32,061 nt of DNA from Candidatus Roseilinea sp. Lineage in GTDB: Bacteria; Chloroflexota; Anaerolineae; J036; Brachytrichaceae. A model generated the notes under the pieces. The model saw only the letters and a list, made by a program, of their open reading frames with translations. It was not told the origin of the DNA and did no database searches. The position numbers and the translations under genes are program-made. Below, in pieces: positions 1-7,604 of the stretch. Positions within the stretch are counted from its first letter, which is position 1. Each line of letters begins with the position of its first letter. The DNA lies in contig JANWYN010000038.1 of the NCBI GenBank assembly GCA_025055235.1, positions 1-32,061 of the forward strand, written 5' to 3'.

Positions 1-407
1 GCGCAGCAGCGACCGAGCGGCGCGTGGTACTCCGCAGCGATCCAGCGCGCCAACTCGAGTTGCGCCGGATTCAACGCCGGGCGGTCGTCGAGCACAGCGT
101 GAATCGGCTTGAGCTCGGCTTCGGCAAGCTCAGCCTCGGCAGGCTCAGCTTCGGCAGGCTCAGCTTCGGCAGGCTCAGCTTCGGCAGGCTCAGCTTCGGC
201 AGGCTCAGCTTCGACAAGCTCGGCCTGAACGCTAAGCCCAACAACGATGCCGCTCGTCAGCCGGCGTTGCAGCGGCACGACGACTGCCGAGCCGAGCGAC
301 ACCCGATCACACAGGTGATCGGGGATGAGATACGTCAACGGCTCGGCGACGGCCTGCGACAAAAGCGCAACCGAAGCGATGCGTCGCCGAGTGAATGGAT
401 CAGCCAT
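1..407 (-). CDS. priA: Primosomal protein N' (PriA), N-terminal part, runs off the left edge
   Basis: PriA is the superfamily 2 helicase that restarts stalled replication forks by loading the primosome. Only the first 135 residues are visible, starting from ATG at 407-405. They match the 3'-DNA-end-binding domain: a first strand reading ASVALLSQAVAEPLTYLIP, then a basic loop (PLQRRLTSGIVVGL), then LKPIHAVLDDRPALNP and the helix LELARWIAAEYHAPLGR, which corresponds to the usual LARWxADYYxxPLG motif. Between GL (about residue 58) and LKPI (about 99) lies an acidic AEAEP repeat of roughly 37 residues, encoded by a 15-bp tandem repeat; the family normally has a short variable linker here. The gene starts 12 nt after the stop of the SUMF1-like gene on the same strand, so co-transcription is likely. 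I see no strong Shine-Dalgarno or -10 box directly upstream. The helicase domains lie outside the window. The identification rests on the N-terminal motifs only. Confidence 0.85.
   Translation of the reverse strand, partial: MADPFTRRRIASVALLSQAVAEPLTYLIPDHLCDRVSLGSAVVVPLQRRLTSGIVVGLSVQAELVEAEPAEAEPAEAEPAEAEPAEAEPAEAELAEAELKPIHAVLDDRPALNPAQLELARWIAAEYHAPLGRCC
112..231 (-). repeat. 15-bp tandem repeat inside priA, about 7-8 units
   Basis: About seven to eight copies of a 15-bp unit (plus strand GGCTCAGCTTCGGCA, with edge variants containing AAGCTC and TCGACA) lie head to tail. The length of 15 bp is five codons, so the reading frame of priA is kept and each unit encodes one A-E-P-A-E pentapeptide. 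The outermost units diverge (TCGACAAGCTCGGCCTGAAC at the upstream edge), as expected when the array grew from a single inserted element. The plus strand reads LSFGR repeats in one frame, but that is the mirror of the priA reading. Confidence 0.9.
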
Positions 408-419
408 GGCTGTGCCGGC

Positions 420-1487
420 TCACTTCGCACAACGAAAGCCCACGTCGCGATGCGAGCTGCCGGGGTCGTCCTTGATGCGCCGGGTCACCCGCAAGTCTTC
501 GGGGGCATTGGTGAAGCTACCGCCGCGAATCACGCGTTGATCGGCTTGTGGCGGGCCTTGCGGGTTGTCGTTCTCGTTCTGCGCATAGTAGTCGGGGCGA
601 TACCAGTCGTTCACCCACTCCCAGACGTTGCCGGCCATGTCATATGCGCCGATCGGGCTGCGGTTGTTCAGATAGAAGCCCACAGGCGCAGTGTCTCCGG
701 GCGGTGCGACGCGCGCCGGATCAAAGTCGTTGCCCCAGGGATACTTGCGACCATCGTTGCCGCGCGCGGCAAATTACCACACGGCTTCGGTGGGCAAGCG
801 CTTGCCCAGCCAGCGGCAGTACTTGTCGGCGTCCCACCACGACACGTAGCGCACCGGATGATCGAAGCGCGAGCCGATGTTGTCCACGCGCCACGTCTCG
901 CCGAACGGCTTGCCGGCCAACTCGGCGCTGGTCCGATAGTTGGTCGCTTTGACGAACTCGCGGAACTCGCCGACGGTCACCTCGTAACGGTCAATTTGAT
1001 ACGCCGGCATGTTGACGATGCGTTCCGGCCGCTCGTCGTCGCCGCCGGCATTGCTGCCCATCAGAAACGTGCCCGCCGGCATTTGCAACATCGAGCCGAG
1101 CGGGCCGTCCGCGCCGCGCACGGGGAGCACGACCGGCTGCGAGCGCAACCGGCGCCCTGCGCGATCGGTCGCCTGCGCCTCGATCCGAAAGTCGCCGTTG
1201 GCTGCCGGCTGCCAGCTCAAGACAACGTTGACACTCGCCGTACCGTTGACCGGCTTCGCGGCGACGCGCTGGCCATCGGCGAACAATTCGATGCCGGTGA
1301 TGCCGCTCGAGCTCGTCGCACGCACGGCGAAGACGAGCGTCCGACCTGCGCGCACCGGACGAAATACGCCGCTTTGCGCCGCCGGCGATAGGATCTCGAC
1401 GGCGGGCGAGTCGGCAGCTTGCAACGGCGCTGCCGCACAGGCGGAAGTCACGAGCAGCAATGCAACGAGCGCGAGTGTTTTGTGCAT
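420..1487 (-). pseudogene. SUMF1/formylglycine-generating-enzyme-like lipoprotein, interrupted by an in-frame TAA
   Basis: Read through the stop, the product has 355 residues. A lipoprotein-type signal peptide (MHKTLALVALLLVTSAC, Cys 17) is followed by an Ig-like beta domain (about 28-125) and a SUMF1/FGE-sulfatase domain (about 133-355) with the usual landmarks: MPAGTFLMGS, YEVTVGEF, PVRYVSWWDADKYCRWLGKRLPTEA, YPWGN, GAYDMAGNVWEWVNDWY, VIRGGSF and VGFRC. Codon 238 (774-776) is TAA exactly where the family has Glu in the motif TEAEWEFAARG; the residue two places earlier is Val instead of Glu. Both halves are in the same frame, so this is a nonsense change and not an indel. The active-site cysteines of true FGE after RGGS are not present, so even an intact protein would more likely bind or scaffold than modify sulfatases. 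ATG at 1487 is preferred over ATG at 1496 because a TAGAAT box ends 7 nt before it and the signal peptide begins there. It sits between ruvB and priA. A sequencing error is possible. Confidence 0.8.
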
Positions 1488-1494
1488 GGCGCGC

Positions 1495-1500
1495 ATTCTA
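1495..1500 (-). promoter_or_regulatory. -10 box TAGAAT, leaderless spacing before the SUMF1-like gene
   Basis: TAGAAT lies on the minus strand with exactly 7 nt between it and ATG 1487, the same geometry as at ruvB and the NYN gene. Initiation would fall at the start codon. I see no convincing -35 box. The box overlaps the alternative upstream ATG at 1496, which argues against that start. Confidence 0.55.
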
Positions 1501-1541
1501 GCCATTGGCCACAGACGGCCATAGAAGGACAACCGGCCGGT

Positions 1542-1565
1542 AGAGACGCACCATGGCGCGTCTCT
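1542..1565. repeat. Palindromic repeat between ruvB and the SUMF1-like gene
   Basis: AGAGACGC (1542-1549) and GCGTCTCT (1558-1565) are perfect inverted arms around an 8-nt loop that contains CCATGG. It lies just downstream of the ruvB stop codon. There is no T-run, so it is more likely a dispersed palindrome or mRNA-stabilising hairpin than a simple intrinsic terminator. Palindromes beginning GTAGAGACG are recalled from other bacterial genomes, including cyanobacteria; I cannot verify copies here. Confidence 0.6.
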
Positions 1566-1578
1566 GATGTCACAGCCC

Positions 1579-2622
1579 CTACAGCAAACTCGGCTGAGCC
1601 GGCGGCGTGTAGTCAAAGCCGAGGTGCTCGTAGGCGCGCTGCGTGGCGATGCGCCCGCGCGGTGTGCGGTCGAGGAAGCCGAGCTGTAGCAGATATGGCT
1701 CGACCACATCCATGATCGTATCGCTCTCCTCGCTGATGCTGGCGCCCAGCGTCTCCAGCCCGACCGGGCCGCCGTTGAACTTCTCGATGATCGTTCGCAG
1801 CACGCGCCGGTCAAGGTCGTCTAGGCCGAGCGGATCCACTTCGAGCAAGTTCAATGCCTCGCGCGCCAGCGGTGGGGTGATCCGGCCCTCACCGTGCACC
1901 TGGGCGTAGTCGCGCACACGCTTGAGCAAGCGCAACGCCACGCGCGGCGTGCCGCGCGACCGGCGGGCGATCTCCGAGAGCGCGTCGGCGTCTATCGGCG
2001 TGTTGAGTAGGTTGGCCGCGCGCGCGAGGATCTTCTCGATGGCCTCGACGGGGTAGAAATCCACGCGCAACACGGCGCCGAAGCGCGCGCGCAGCGGCGC
2101 AGTCATCAGCGCCAGCCGGGTGGTCGCACCGATGATCGTGATCGGCGGCAGCTTCAGGCGCACGCTGCGCGCGCTCGGCCCCTTGCCGATCACGATGTCA
2201 ATCGCGTAGTCCTCCATCGCCGGATACAGCACTTCCTCGACGGCGCGGTTGAGGCGATGAATCTCGTCAATGAACAGGATGTCGTTGGCGCGCAAGTTGG
2301 TGAGGATGGCTGCCAAGTCTCCGGCGCGCTCGATGGCCGGGCCGCTGGTCACCCGAACCGTCGCGCCCATCTCGTTGCCCACGACGTGACTGAGCGTCGT
2401 CTTCCCGAGGCCAGGGGGGCCATAGATCAGGATGTGATCCAGCGCGTCGCCGCGCGCCTTGGCGGCCTGGATCATCACACGCAGGTTTTCGCGCACTTTG
2501 TCCTGGCCGATCAACTCGTCGAGGGTTTGCGGTCGCAGGGCGCGGTCGAGCGCACCGTCATCGCCGGGCAGATTAGCGCCGGATACCACGCGCGGCTTCT
2601 CGGATGGGCGGTCGTCAGCCAT
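1579..2622 (-). CDS. ruvB: Holliday junction branch migration DNA helicase RuvB
   Basis: RuvB is the hexameric AAA+ motor that, with RuvA, drives branch migration of Holliday junctions in recombinational repair. The 347-residue product has normal family length. Walker A is GPPGLGKT (68-75), Walker B is DILFIDE (114-120), sensor 1 is GATTR (165-169), and the arginine-finger segment is PLRARFG (176-182). The C-terminal winged helix carries [33 protein letters not shown] and the expected TPRGR. The N-terminal region has the RuvB-typical [13 protein letters not shown]. The ATG at 2622 is preceded by TATAAT with a 7-nt spacer, so the transcript is probably leaderless. ruvA and ruvC are not in the window. 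The gene is divergent from the NYN gene and heads a same-strand group with the SUMF1-like gene and priA. Confidence 0.97.
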   Translation of the reverse strand: MADDRPSEKPRVVSGANLPGDDGALDRALRPQTLDELIGQDKVRENLRVMIQAAKARGDALDHILIYGPPGLGKTTLSHVVGNEMGATVRVTSGPAIERAGDLAAILTNLRANDILFIDEIHRLNRAVEEVLYPAMEDYAIDIVIGKGPSARSVRLKLPPITIIGATTRLALMTAPLRARFGAVLRVDFYPVEAIEKILARAANLLNTPIDADALSEIARRSRGTPRVALRLLKRVRDYAQVHGEGRITPPLAREALNLLEVDPLGLDDLDRRVLRTIIEKFNGGPVGLETLGASISEESDTIMDVVEPYLLQLGFLDRTPRGRIATQRAYEHLGFDYTPPAQPSLL

Positions 2623-2629
2623 CGCTGCG

Positions 2630-2635
2630 ATTATA
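2630..2635 (-). promoter_or_regulatory. -10 box TATAAT of ruvB, leaderless spacing
   Basis: A perfect TATAAT on the minus strand is separated from the ruvB ATG by 7 nt, which puts the expected +1 at the start codon. No clear -35 hexamer is visible at 16-18 nt upstream. Confidence 0.75.
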
Positions 2636-2663
2636 GGACATGCGTTCTACAGGCCGACATGCG

Positions 2664-2741
2664 GCGACTGAAGTCGCGGGCAACTTGCAGCGAAGCCGGC
2701 GCAGGCTGGCTTCGCATGCGTTGCGCGCGGATTCCATCCGC
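2664..2741. repeat. REP-like element: three successive hairpins in the ruvB/NYN divergent region
   Basis: Three inverted repeats follow each other: GCGACT/AGTCGC (2664-2677, 2-nt loop), GCGAAGCC/GGCTTCGC (2690-2715, 10-nt loop) and GCGGAT/ATCCGC (2727-2741, 3-nt loop). The element occupies most of the 192-nt gap between two divergent promoters and contains no gene. The multi-hairpin make-up is typical of dispersed REP or MITE-like elements. Only this copy is in the window. Confidence 0.6.
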
Positions 2742-2801
2742 CGCGCAAATCCGCGCAGTGCCTCCGTTGGAAAGTGCACCCCCTATCTCGGCCGCGCCTC
2801 T

Positions 2802-2807
2802 TATAAT
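2802..2807 (+). promoter_or_regulatory. -10 box TATAAT of the NYN gene, leaderless spacing
   Basis: A perfect TATAAT ends 7 nt before ATG 2815, mirroring the divergent ruvB promoter. The expected transcription start coincides with the start codon. The nearest -35-like sequence (TTGGAA at 2767) is too far away. Confidence 0.75.
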
Positions 2808-2814
2808 CCGCGTG

Positions 2815-3399
2815 ATGCCCTTGCTGATTGATGGCCACAACCTGATCGGCCACAGCCCCGATCTCTCGCTGAGCGATCCGAACGACGAAGACAAGCTGAT
2901 CGCCCGGCTGAAGGCCTACATCGCGCGCACCGGCAAACAGATTACGGTCGTCTTCGACCCAGGCCCGGACAGCAATCCTGCCAGCTTCGACTATAGCCGG
3001 TTTCGCGAGGGCCGGCTGGAAGTGATCTACGCGCAGGCGTGGCGCAAGGCCGACGATGTCATCCGCGAGATCGTAGGCGACGTCAAAGACCGGCGCGGCC
3101 TGATCGTGGTCACTTCGGACGGCGCACTGGCGAACTTCACGCGGCAGTGCGGCGTGCGCGTGCGCTCGTCAGCCGAATTCGAGCGCGAACTGAGGCGAAC
3201 ACTGGATTCAGTGCTCGACGATGAGAAGCCGGTCGCCGGCGCGTCAGAGGTCAGCATTTGGGCAGAGATCTTCAAAGAGCCCGAGCCATCCCCCAAGCCG
3301 CAACCTGCCACGCCCCAACTCACCCCGCAGGAGCGCAAACGCCTGCGCCGCATGGCGCAGCTAAAGAAGCAGGTGCGCGGCGGCGGCAAACTCAGGTAG
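2815..3399 (+). CDS. YacP-like NYN domain protein (putative endoribonuclease)
   Basis: The 194-residue product is a PIN-like NYN-domain protein of the YacP/DUF901 type. Relatives include a Bacillus ribosome-associated mRNA endonuclease, so RNA cleavage is the likely activity; the substrate here is unknown. The acidic metal-binding residues are visible: D6 in LLIDGHN, D48 in VVFDPGP, D80-D81 in KADDVI, and D102 in VVTSDG. The N-terminal strand-loop IDGHNLIG is diagnostic. Residues from about 160 form a Pro/Lys/Arg-rich tail ending in LKKQVRGGGKLR that could bind RNA. The frame is open far upstream, but conserved homology begins at MPLLIDGHN, and the TATAAT box 7 nt upstream supports ATG 2815 (GTG 2812 is an alternative). 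It is transcribed divergently from ruvB. Confidence 0.85.
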   Translation: MPLLIDGHNLIGHSPDLSLSDPNDEDKLIARLKAYIARTGKQITVVFDPGPDSNPASFDYSRFREGRLEVIYAQAWRKADDVIREIVGDVKDRRGLIVVTSDGALANFTRQCGVRVRSSAEFERELRRTLDSVLDDEKPVAGASEVSIWAEIFKEPEPSPKPQPATPQLTPQERKRLRRMAQLKKQVRGGGKLR

Positions 3400-3464
3400 T
3401 CCCAATCGTCAGCGCGCCGGCAGCCGTGACTGCAAAGGCGCAGTGATCCACATGGTGATCGTTA

Positions 3465-3493
3465 CCCTCACAGGGTTTGAAACCCTGTGAGGG
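3465..3493. repeat. Near-perfect palindrome, dispersed repeat copy 1
   Basis: Two 14-nt arms, CCCTCACAGGGTTT and its exact reverse complement, flank a single G. It sits in the 134-nt gap between the NYN gene and the modular hydrolase gene. A related palindrome with the same CCCTCACAGG arm and a diverged loop occurs at 29489-29521, which makes this a repeat family. It could act as a transcription attenuator or terminator for the NYN gene, but no T-run follows. Confidence 0.75.
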
Positions 3494-3521
3494 GTGCGTT
3501 TGCATCAGTCGCGATCTCGGG

Positions 3522-3527
3522 TAATCT
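3522..3527 (+). promoter_or_regulatory. -10-like box TAATCT before the modular hydrolase gene
   Basis: TAATCT ends 6 nt before GTG 3534. It fits the TAnnnT pattern seen before ruvB, the NYN gene, the SUMF1-like gene and the GT-C gene at 23492. It supports a leaderless transcript that starts at or next to the GTG. Confidence 0.5.
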
Positions 3528-3533
3528 AGGCAT

Positions 3534-6500
3534 GTGCCCAAGAACTTAGCGTTGATCGAGGCGGCCAATCGCGCCGCCGGTCTGCTCGGCCTGCCTGCGC
3601 TGCTGCTCAAGGCGTTCATGGCCGTGGAAGGCGCGAACCCGGATGCGCGCGACGGCGTGTTGCAGGTGACGCCGGCCACGCGCGCCGGCGTGATCGGCCG
3701 CATGCCGCGCGCGCTCAAGCTCGCTGCCCTCGACCTGAGCGACGATCCGGCCATCGGCGATGCCGAGTTAAACGCGCGCTTCGCCCAGGCATTCGAGCAG
3801 AAAAGCTTGCTCGTCCAGACGCTCACCGGCGGCTGGTATGTCAAAGAGCAGCTCGACCGCTTCAACGGCTACGTCGCCCTGGCCGGCCTAGCCTACAACA
3901 CCGGCCCGGGCCGCGCGCGGCGCGAGGTGGATGAAAAGTGGGGCGGCGACCTGCTGCGCGCGGCGCTGCAATATCACAAGCGCATCGGGACGCGCAGCGA
4001 CGAAGTGACCGTCCAGCCCGGCATCCCCACGGTGGACGCTGCCACCGGCGTGCAATGGATTCGCTTCCCCGTGACGGCCAACGACACCGGCCTGGAAATC
4101 TTCCAGTACCTCTACCTGCGCCAAGTGCCGAAGCGCAACTTCGGCCTGTTGGACTTTATCTTCAGGCCGGCGCTGCTCGACCGGCTGGGCTTGTTCGACG
4201 ACGACGCGCCGCCGGGCGAAGACCGCCCCGATCGTGCGTTGATCGTGGTGAACGGCCGATTCGAATTCGCACCGCCGATCATTCAACCTTTCGCGATGTT
4301 CAACACACTCCCACTCTCGCAGCGCGATCCGCGCTGGAAGGACATCCTCCTCGGCTTCACCGACGAAGGCCGCACCATCGGCTCGGACGGTTGCACGCTC
4401 ACCTGCCTGACCATGCTGGCCAACGGCTTTGGCTTCCAGGAGACGCCGGCCACGCTGAACGACAAGCTGAAAGCGCTCGGCCCGAATCAGGGCTTCTTCG
4501 GCGTGCTGATCGCCTGGTTCGGCGTGCCGCGCGTCCTGCCGGGCTTGAAGCTGAACAAGTTGGTCGAATGCCGCCGCGTCCCCGCACCGATGGCCGAGAT
4601 TGATGCCGCGCTGGACGCCGGCAAACCGGTCGTGGTCGAGCTAGACATGTCGCCCAGCCCCGGGTTCCAAAATCACTGGGTGCTGATCTATGCGCGCCAG
4701 GGCAACGACTACCTGATCCACGATCCTTGGCCGTGGCCACCCGAGCAAAGTGCCTCGCTCACGCAGCGCTACGGCTTCGCCGGCTCGCCTGCGCAGATCA
4801 TCACGTACTGTGCCTTCTACGATAACCCGAACTTCCGCCCGCCCGACGGCCCGCCCAAGCCGGAAGAGAAAACCACGGTCATCGTCGTCAACGACGTGCC
4901 GGACATTCACGCCGTCGGCGGCCTGGCGTTGCGCGACCGCCCTAGCGCCATCGGCACACAGATCCTGCAGCGCCTGCCGGCGGGCACGATGCTCACCTTG
5001 CTCGAACCCGTGGAGTCGGCGCGGCAGAAGGTCGGCGTGTACAACCAGTGGCTGAACGTGGCTGCGCCGGATGGGACGCGTGGCTGGGTGGCCGCCTGGT
5101 ATGTGCACGCCCGCGAGGTCACGGTGACGAAATCTCTGCCTGCGCCGGCCAAGCGCGGCCAACCGCGCGAGTTGGATGTGGACACGGCCGTGCAGCCGCC
5201 GCTGCGCGCCAAGGTCTTCGTGCACACCAAGAAGACGCGCAAGCGCATCGCGATCTACGACGCGAACAAACGCACGGTGATGACCTATGTCAAAGGCGGG
5301 ATGAGGCTCGAGGCCATCGGCGAAGCCACATCACTGGAGCGCAAGCTGCGCGCACGTGCGGCGTCGCGGTCGAACTGGATCAAAGTGCTTGCCGGCGGGC
5401 GCGTCGGCTACGTCCGGGCGCGCGATTTGGAGCCGGAGCTGATCTACGCGCCGAAGCCACGCAAGCCGCCCGTCGGCAAGTCGCTCGACGAGGGTCTGAT
5501 CGCGTTGACCGAGCCGGACGCACGACCCGCGCTGCGCGTGATCGCGCCGGCCGGGCTGCGCTTGCGCGACGCGCCTAGCCTATCCGGCAACACCAAGATG
5601 GTGCTGCCGTATGGCACGCTGGTGCTGCTGCGCGAACCGCTGGACACCGCGCTGCCCAAGATCGGCCGACCCGACCAGTGGCTCGCGGTGTCCACGTTCG
5701 ACGGCGTGACCGGCTTCGTGTCGGCGGAGTGGGTCGTGCTCGCCACGACGCTGCCGCCCAGCCCGGACGTGCGCGCGCAGGGCGTCGTCCTGGCCAGCAT
5801 GACGGCGCCGCTGTATGAGCGGCCGTCGGCCAGCAGCCGGAGCGAATGGCGCGTGACGGCCGGCACGCCGCTGCGCCTGCTCAGCGACGGCGACTGGGAT
5901 CGCGTAGGCGACGAAAACGCATTCGTGCAGGTCGAGTCGTTCGCGTTCAAACGCGGCTATGTGCGTGGGTCGCACGTGCGCGCGCCGGATTTCGCCGACC
6001 GCCGCGTGAAAGTCGAAGACGCACCCCTGCCCTTCGGCATCTGCGCCTGGAACTACGGCTTGCACGACCCGTTCGACCGCGACTTGTTCGCCGGCAGCGG
6101 CAAGACCGGCTGGGTGCTGGTCACGCACCGCGTGGTGAACGGCGAGGGCTACGACTACCAAGACTGGTCGCGCAGCGGCTATGGGGTGATCGCCCGGCTG
6201 AACAACGACTACGGCGGCAGCGGCACCATCCCCACGCCGGAGCACTATGACGCCTTCGCCGACCAGTGCCGGCGCTGGGTGCTGAACTCGCGTGGCAACC
6301 TGATCTGGGTGATCGGCAACGAGATGAACAACCCGCGCGAGTGGCCGAACCAGGATCCGTGGAATCCGGGCAACAATCCGGCCGACGCCATCACGCCGGA
6401 GCGCTACGCGGCCTGCTTCAACAAGGTGCGCGCCGCGATCAAGAGTGTGCAGCCGCGGGCGATCGTCGTGCCCGGCGCGATTGATCCCTTCCGGGGGCCA

Positions 6501-6956
6501 CGCCAGAGCTGCCTGGAATACTTCGAACAGATGCTGGCCGCGATCACCGACTTGGACGGGATCGCCCTGCACTGCTACACGCATGGCTACACACCCGACC
6601 TGGTCACATCGCTCGACCGGTTCGAGCACGACCCGCTGCGCTGGCAGTACTATCACTTCCGCGCCTACACGACGCTGCTCGACGTGATTCCGCCGCGCCA
6701 CCGTTTCAAGCCGGTCTACATCACCGAGACCGACCCGCACGGCGCACAGCCGTGGAGCGGCGGCGAGAACGGTTGGGTGCAGGCGGCCTACGCAGAAATC
6801 GCCAGATACAACAACCAACCGCACGCCCAGCAGATCCAATGTCTGTTACTATATCGCTGGTCGCGCGACGACATCTACAGCATCGTGGACAAGCCCGGCG
6901 TGCAGAAGGATATCCGCGCGACCATCAGGACGACTGACTACCGGTGGAGGGGTTAA
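3534..6956 (+). CDS. Modular cell-wall hydrolase-like protein: transglycosylase-like, C39-like, SH3 repeats, TIM-barrel glycosidase
   Basis: The product has 1140 residues and several modules. Residues about 1-130 resemble a lysozyme/lytic-transglycosylase fold (AFMAVEGANPDARDGVLQVTP, then LAGLAYNTGPGRA), with E32 as a candidate catalytic acid. Residues about 258-430 look like a C39-type papain-like peptidase: C287 in GSDGCTLT, H381 in NHWVLIYA, D397 in LIHDPW. Four bacterial SH3-like segments follow (about 455-525, 553-633, 665-735, 750-818), each with LRDRP/LRDAP or GWV/GFV/GYV strands. Residues about 832-1130 form a clan-A TIM-barrel glycosidase: E930 in WVIGNEMN (acid/base) and E1065 in YITETDPHG (nucleophile). 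Such a set would cleave and bind peptidoglycan or other wall polysaccharide. The N-terminus (MPKNLALIEAANRAAGLLG) is not a signal peptide, which is odd for wall enzymes. The GTG start is supported by TAATCT 6 nt upstream. The next gene begins 2 nt after the stop. Domain names are from motif reading only. Confidence 0.75.
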   Translation: MPKNLALIEAANRAAGLLGLPALLLKAFMAVEGANPDARDGVLQVTPATRAGVIGRMPRALKLAALDLSDDPAIGDAELNARFAQAFEQKSLLVQTLTGGWYVKEQLDRFNGYVALAGLAYNTGPGRARREVDEKWGGDLLRAALQYHKRIGTRSDEVTVQPGIPTVDAATGVQWIRFPVTANDTGLEIFQYLYLRQVPKRNFGLLDFIFRPALLDRLGLFDDDAPPGEDRPDRALIVVNGRFEFAPPIIQPFAMFNTLPLSQRDPRWKDILLGFTDEGRTIGSDGCTLTCLTMLANGFGFQETPATLNDKLKALGPNQGFFGVLIAWFGVPRVLPGLKLNKLVECRRVPAPMAEIDAALDAGKPVVVELDMSPSPGFQNHWVLIYARQGNDYLIHDPWPWPPEQSASLTQRYGFAGSPAQIITYCAFYDNPNFRPPDGPPKPEEKTTVIVVNDVPDIHAVGGLALRDRPSAIGTQILQRLPAGTMLTLLEPVESARQKVGVYNQWLNVAAPDGTRGWVAAWYVHAREVTVTKSLPAPAKRGQPRELDVDTAVQPPLRAKVFVHTKKTRKRIAIYDANKRTVMTYVKGGMRLEAIGEATSLERKLRARAASRSNWIKVLAGGRVGYVRARDLEPELIYAPKPRKPPVGKSLDEGLIALTEPDARPALRVIAPAGLRLRDAPSLSGNTKMVLPYGTLVLLREPLDTALPKIGRPDQWLAVSTFDGVTGFVSAEWVVLATTLPPSPDVRAQGVVLASMTAPLYERPSASSRSEWRVTAGTPLRLLSDGDWDRVGDENAFVQVESFAFKRGYVRGSHVRAPDFADRRVKVEDAPLPFGICAWNYGLHDPFDRDLFAGSGKTGWVLVTHRVVNGEGYDYQDWSRSGYGVIARLNNDYGGSGTIPTPEHYDAFADQCRRWVLNSRGNLIWVIGNEMNNPREWPNQDPWNPGNNPADAITPERYAACFNKVRAAIKSVQPRAIVVPGAIDPFRGPRQSCLEYFEQMLAAITDLDGIALHCYTHGYTPDLVTSLDRFEHDPLRWQYYHFRAYTTLLDVIPPRHRFKPVYITETDPHGAQPWSGGENGWVQAAYAEIARYNNQPHAQQIQCLLLYRWSRDDIYSIVDKPGVQKDIRATIRTTDYRWRG

Positions 6957-6958
6957 CC

Positions 6959-7519
6959 ATGAGTACCAAAAAGATCGGCAACGATTCGCACAACGACGAT
7001 GCGGCTAAGGCCAAATCGTCATTGAGCCATGAACCGGCTGCACCGTCCCAGTTCGAGGACAACCCGGCGATGGACGAGCTGCGGGCGATGGTGCTGCCTT
7101 CGACCAGCCTCGCGGCGATGGGCCTCGATGAGGCGACCAAAAAGGACTTGCTCTCCGGCCAGACGCTGGGCGACGCGCTCAAGTCGTTCATCCGGCAACT
7201 CACCGACTCGCTCAGCCAGGCCGCCGACAACCTAAGCAGCCTGGAGGTGCGCACCTTCGGCACCGGCGACATGAGCCAGGTGCGCTACGACTTCGCTTCG
7301 CGCGAATTCAGCGGGCCGGTCAAGCTGCACGCGCTCACGCGCATCAACCTAGACGGTGACATGCAGATCATCGTGCCGGAGAAAGGCGAAGAGCTGGATG
7401 AGACGCTGTGGGCGGCGCATGTGTCCATGGTGAGAGAAGCCCAGGCCACCCGCGCCCAGTTCATCGGCTCGATGGCCGAGATGGCGACACGGCTGATCGC
7501 GCTGTTCAGCAGGCCGTAG
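6959..7519 (+). CDS. Hypothetical protein, second gene of the modular hydrolase cassette
   Basis: I do not recognise this 186-residue protein. It starts with a Lys/Asp/Ser-rich, probably disordered segment (1-40), followed by a helical stretch (about 45-95, with LPSTSLAAMGLDEATKKDLL and SFIRQLTDSLSQAADNLSS). A beta-rich part follows (about 97-145, VRTFGTGDMSQVRYDFASRE ... INLDGDMQIIVPE), then a C-terminal helix. No signal peptide or membrane span is visible. ATG 6959 follows the previous stop by 2 nt and has a strong Shine-Dalgarno sequence, GGTGGAGGGG (6943-6952), inside the end of that gene, so translation is coupled. The annotated stop (TAG, 7517-7519) may be premature: the -1 frame beyond it encodes an acidic tail that ends in an ATGA overlap with the next gene. 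Confidence 0.75.
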   Translation: MSTKKIGNDSHNDDAAKAKSSLSHEPAAPSQFEDNPAMDELRAMVLPSTSLAAMGLDEATKKDLLSGQTLGDALKSFIRQLTDSLSQAADNLSSLEVRTFGTGDMSQVRYDFASREFSGPVKLHALTRINLDGDMQIIVPEKGEELDETLWAAHVSMVREAQATRAQFIGSMAEMATRLIALFSRP

Positions 7520-7604
7520 CAATCCAGGCACCGGATTCCTCCGAGGCGCCTGAAGCGCAGTTCACATCCGTCTCAAAGGACGACGCGCCGGAAACCGGCG
7601 AATC

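Noticed and set aside
420-683. Separate small gene downstream of the SUMF1-like gene
   Set aside because: It is the in-frame continuation of the same SUMF1 domain after the TAA, with the AGNVWEW and VGFRC motifs; it has no start signals of its own.
774-776. Programmed readthrough or selenocysteine at the internal stop
   Set aside because: The codon is TAA, not TGA, the expected residue is Glu, not Cys, and there is no downstream element supporting recoding.
24-1391. Long plus-strand open frame with LSFGR repeats
   Set aside because: It is the reverse reading of priA and the SUMF1-like gene, both of which have clear family motifs on the minus strand. The composition is Arg/Ala-rich as in shadow frames of high-GC DNA.
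2257-2814. Upstream extension of the NYN gene
   Set aside because: The open frame runs through ruvB on the other strand. Homology starts at MPLLIDGHN and a TATAAT box sits right before that ATG.
5580-6839. 419-residue minus-strand open frame
   Set aside because: It is antisense to the glycosidase part of the modular hydrolase, which has catalytic motifs; it shows no motif of its own.
7500-7525. Programmed -1 frameshift to reach the acidic tail
   Set aside because: No slippery heptamer and no evident stimulatory structure; a sequence deletion is simpler.
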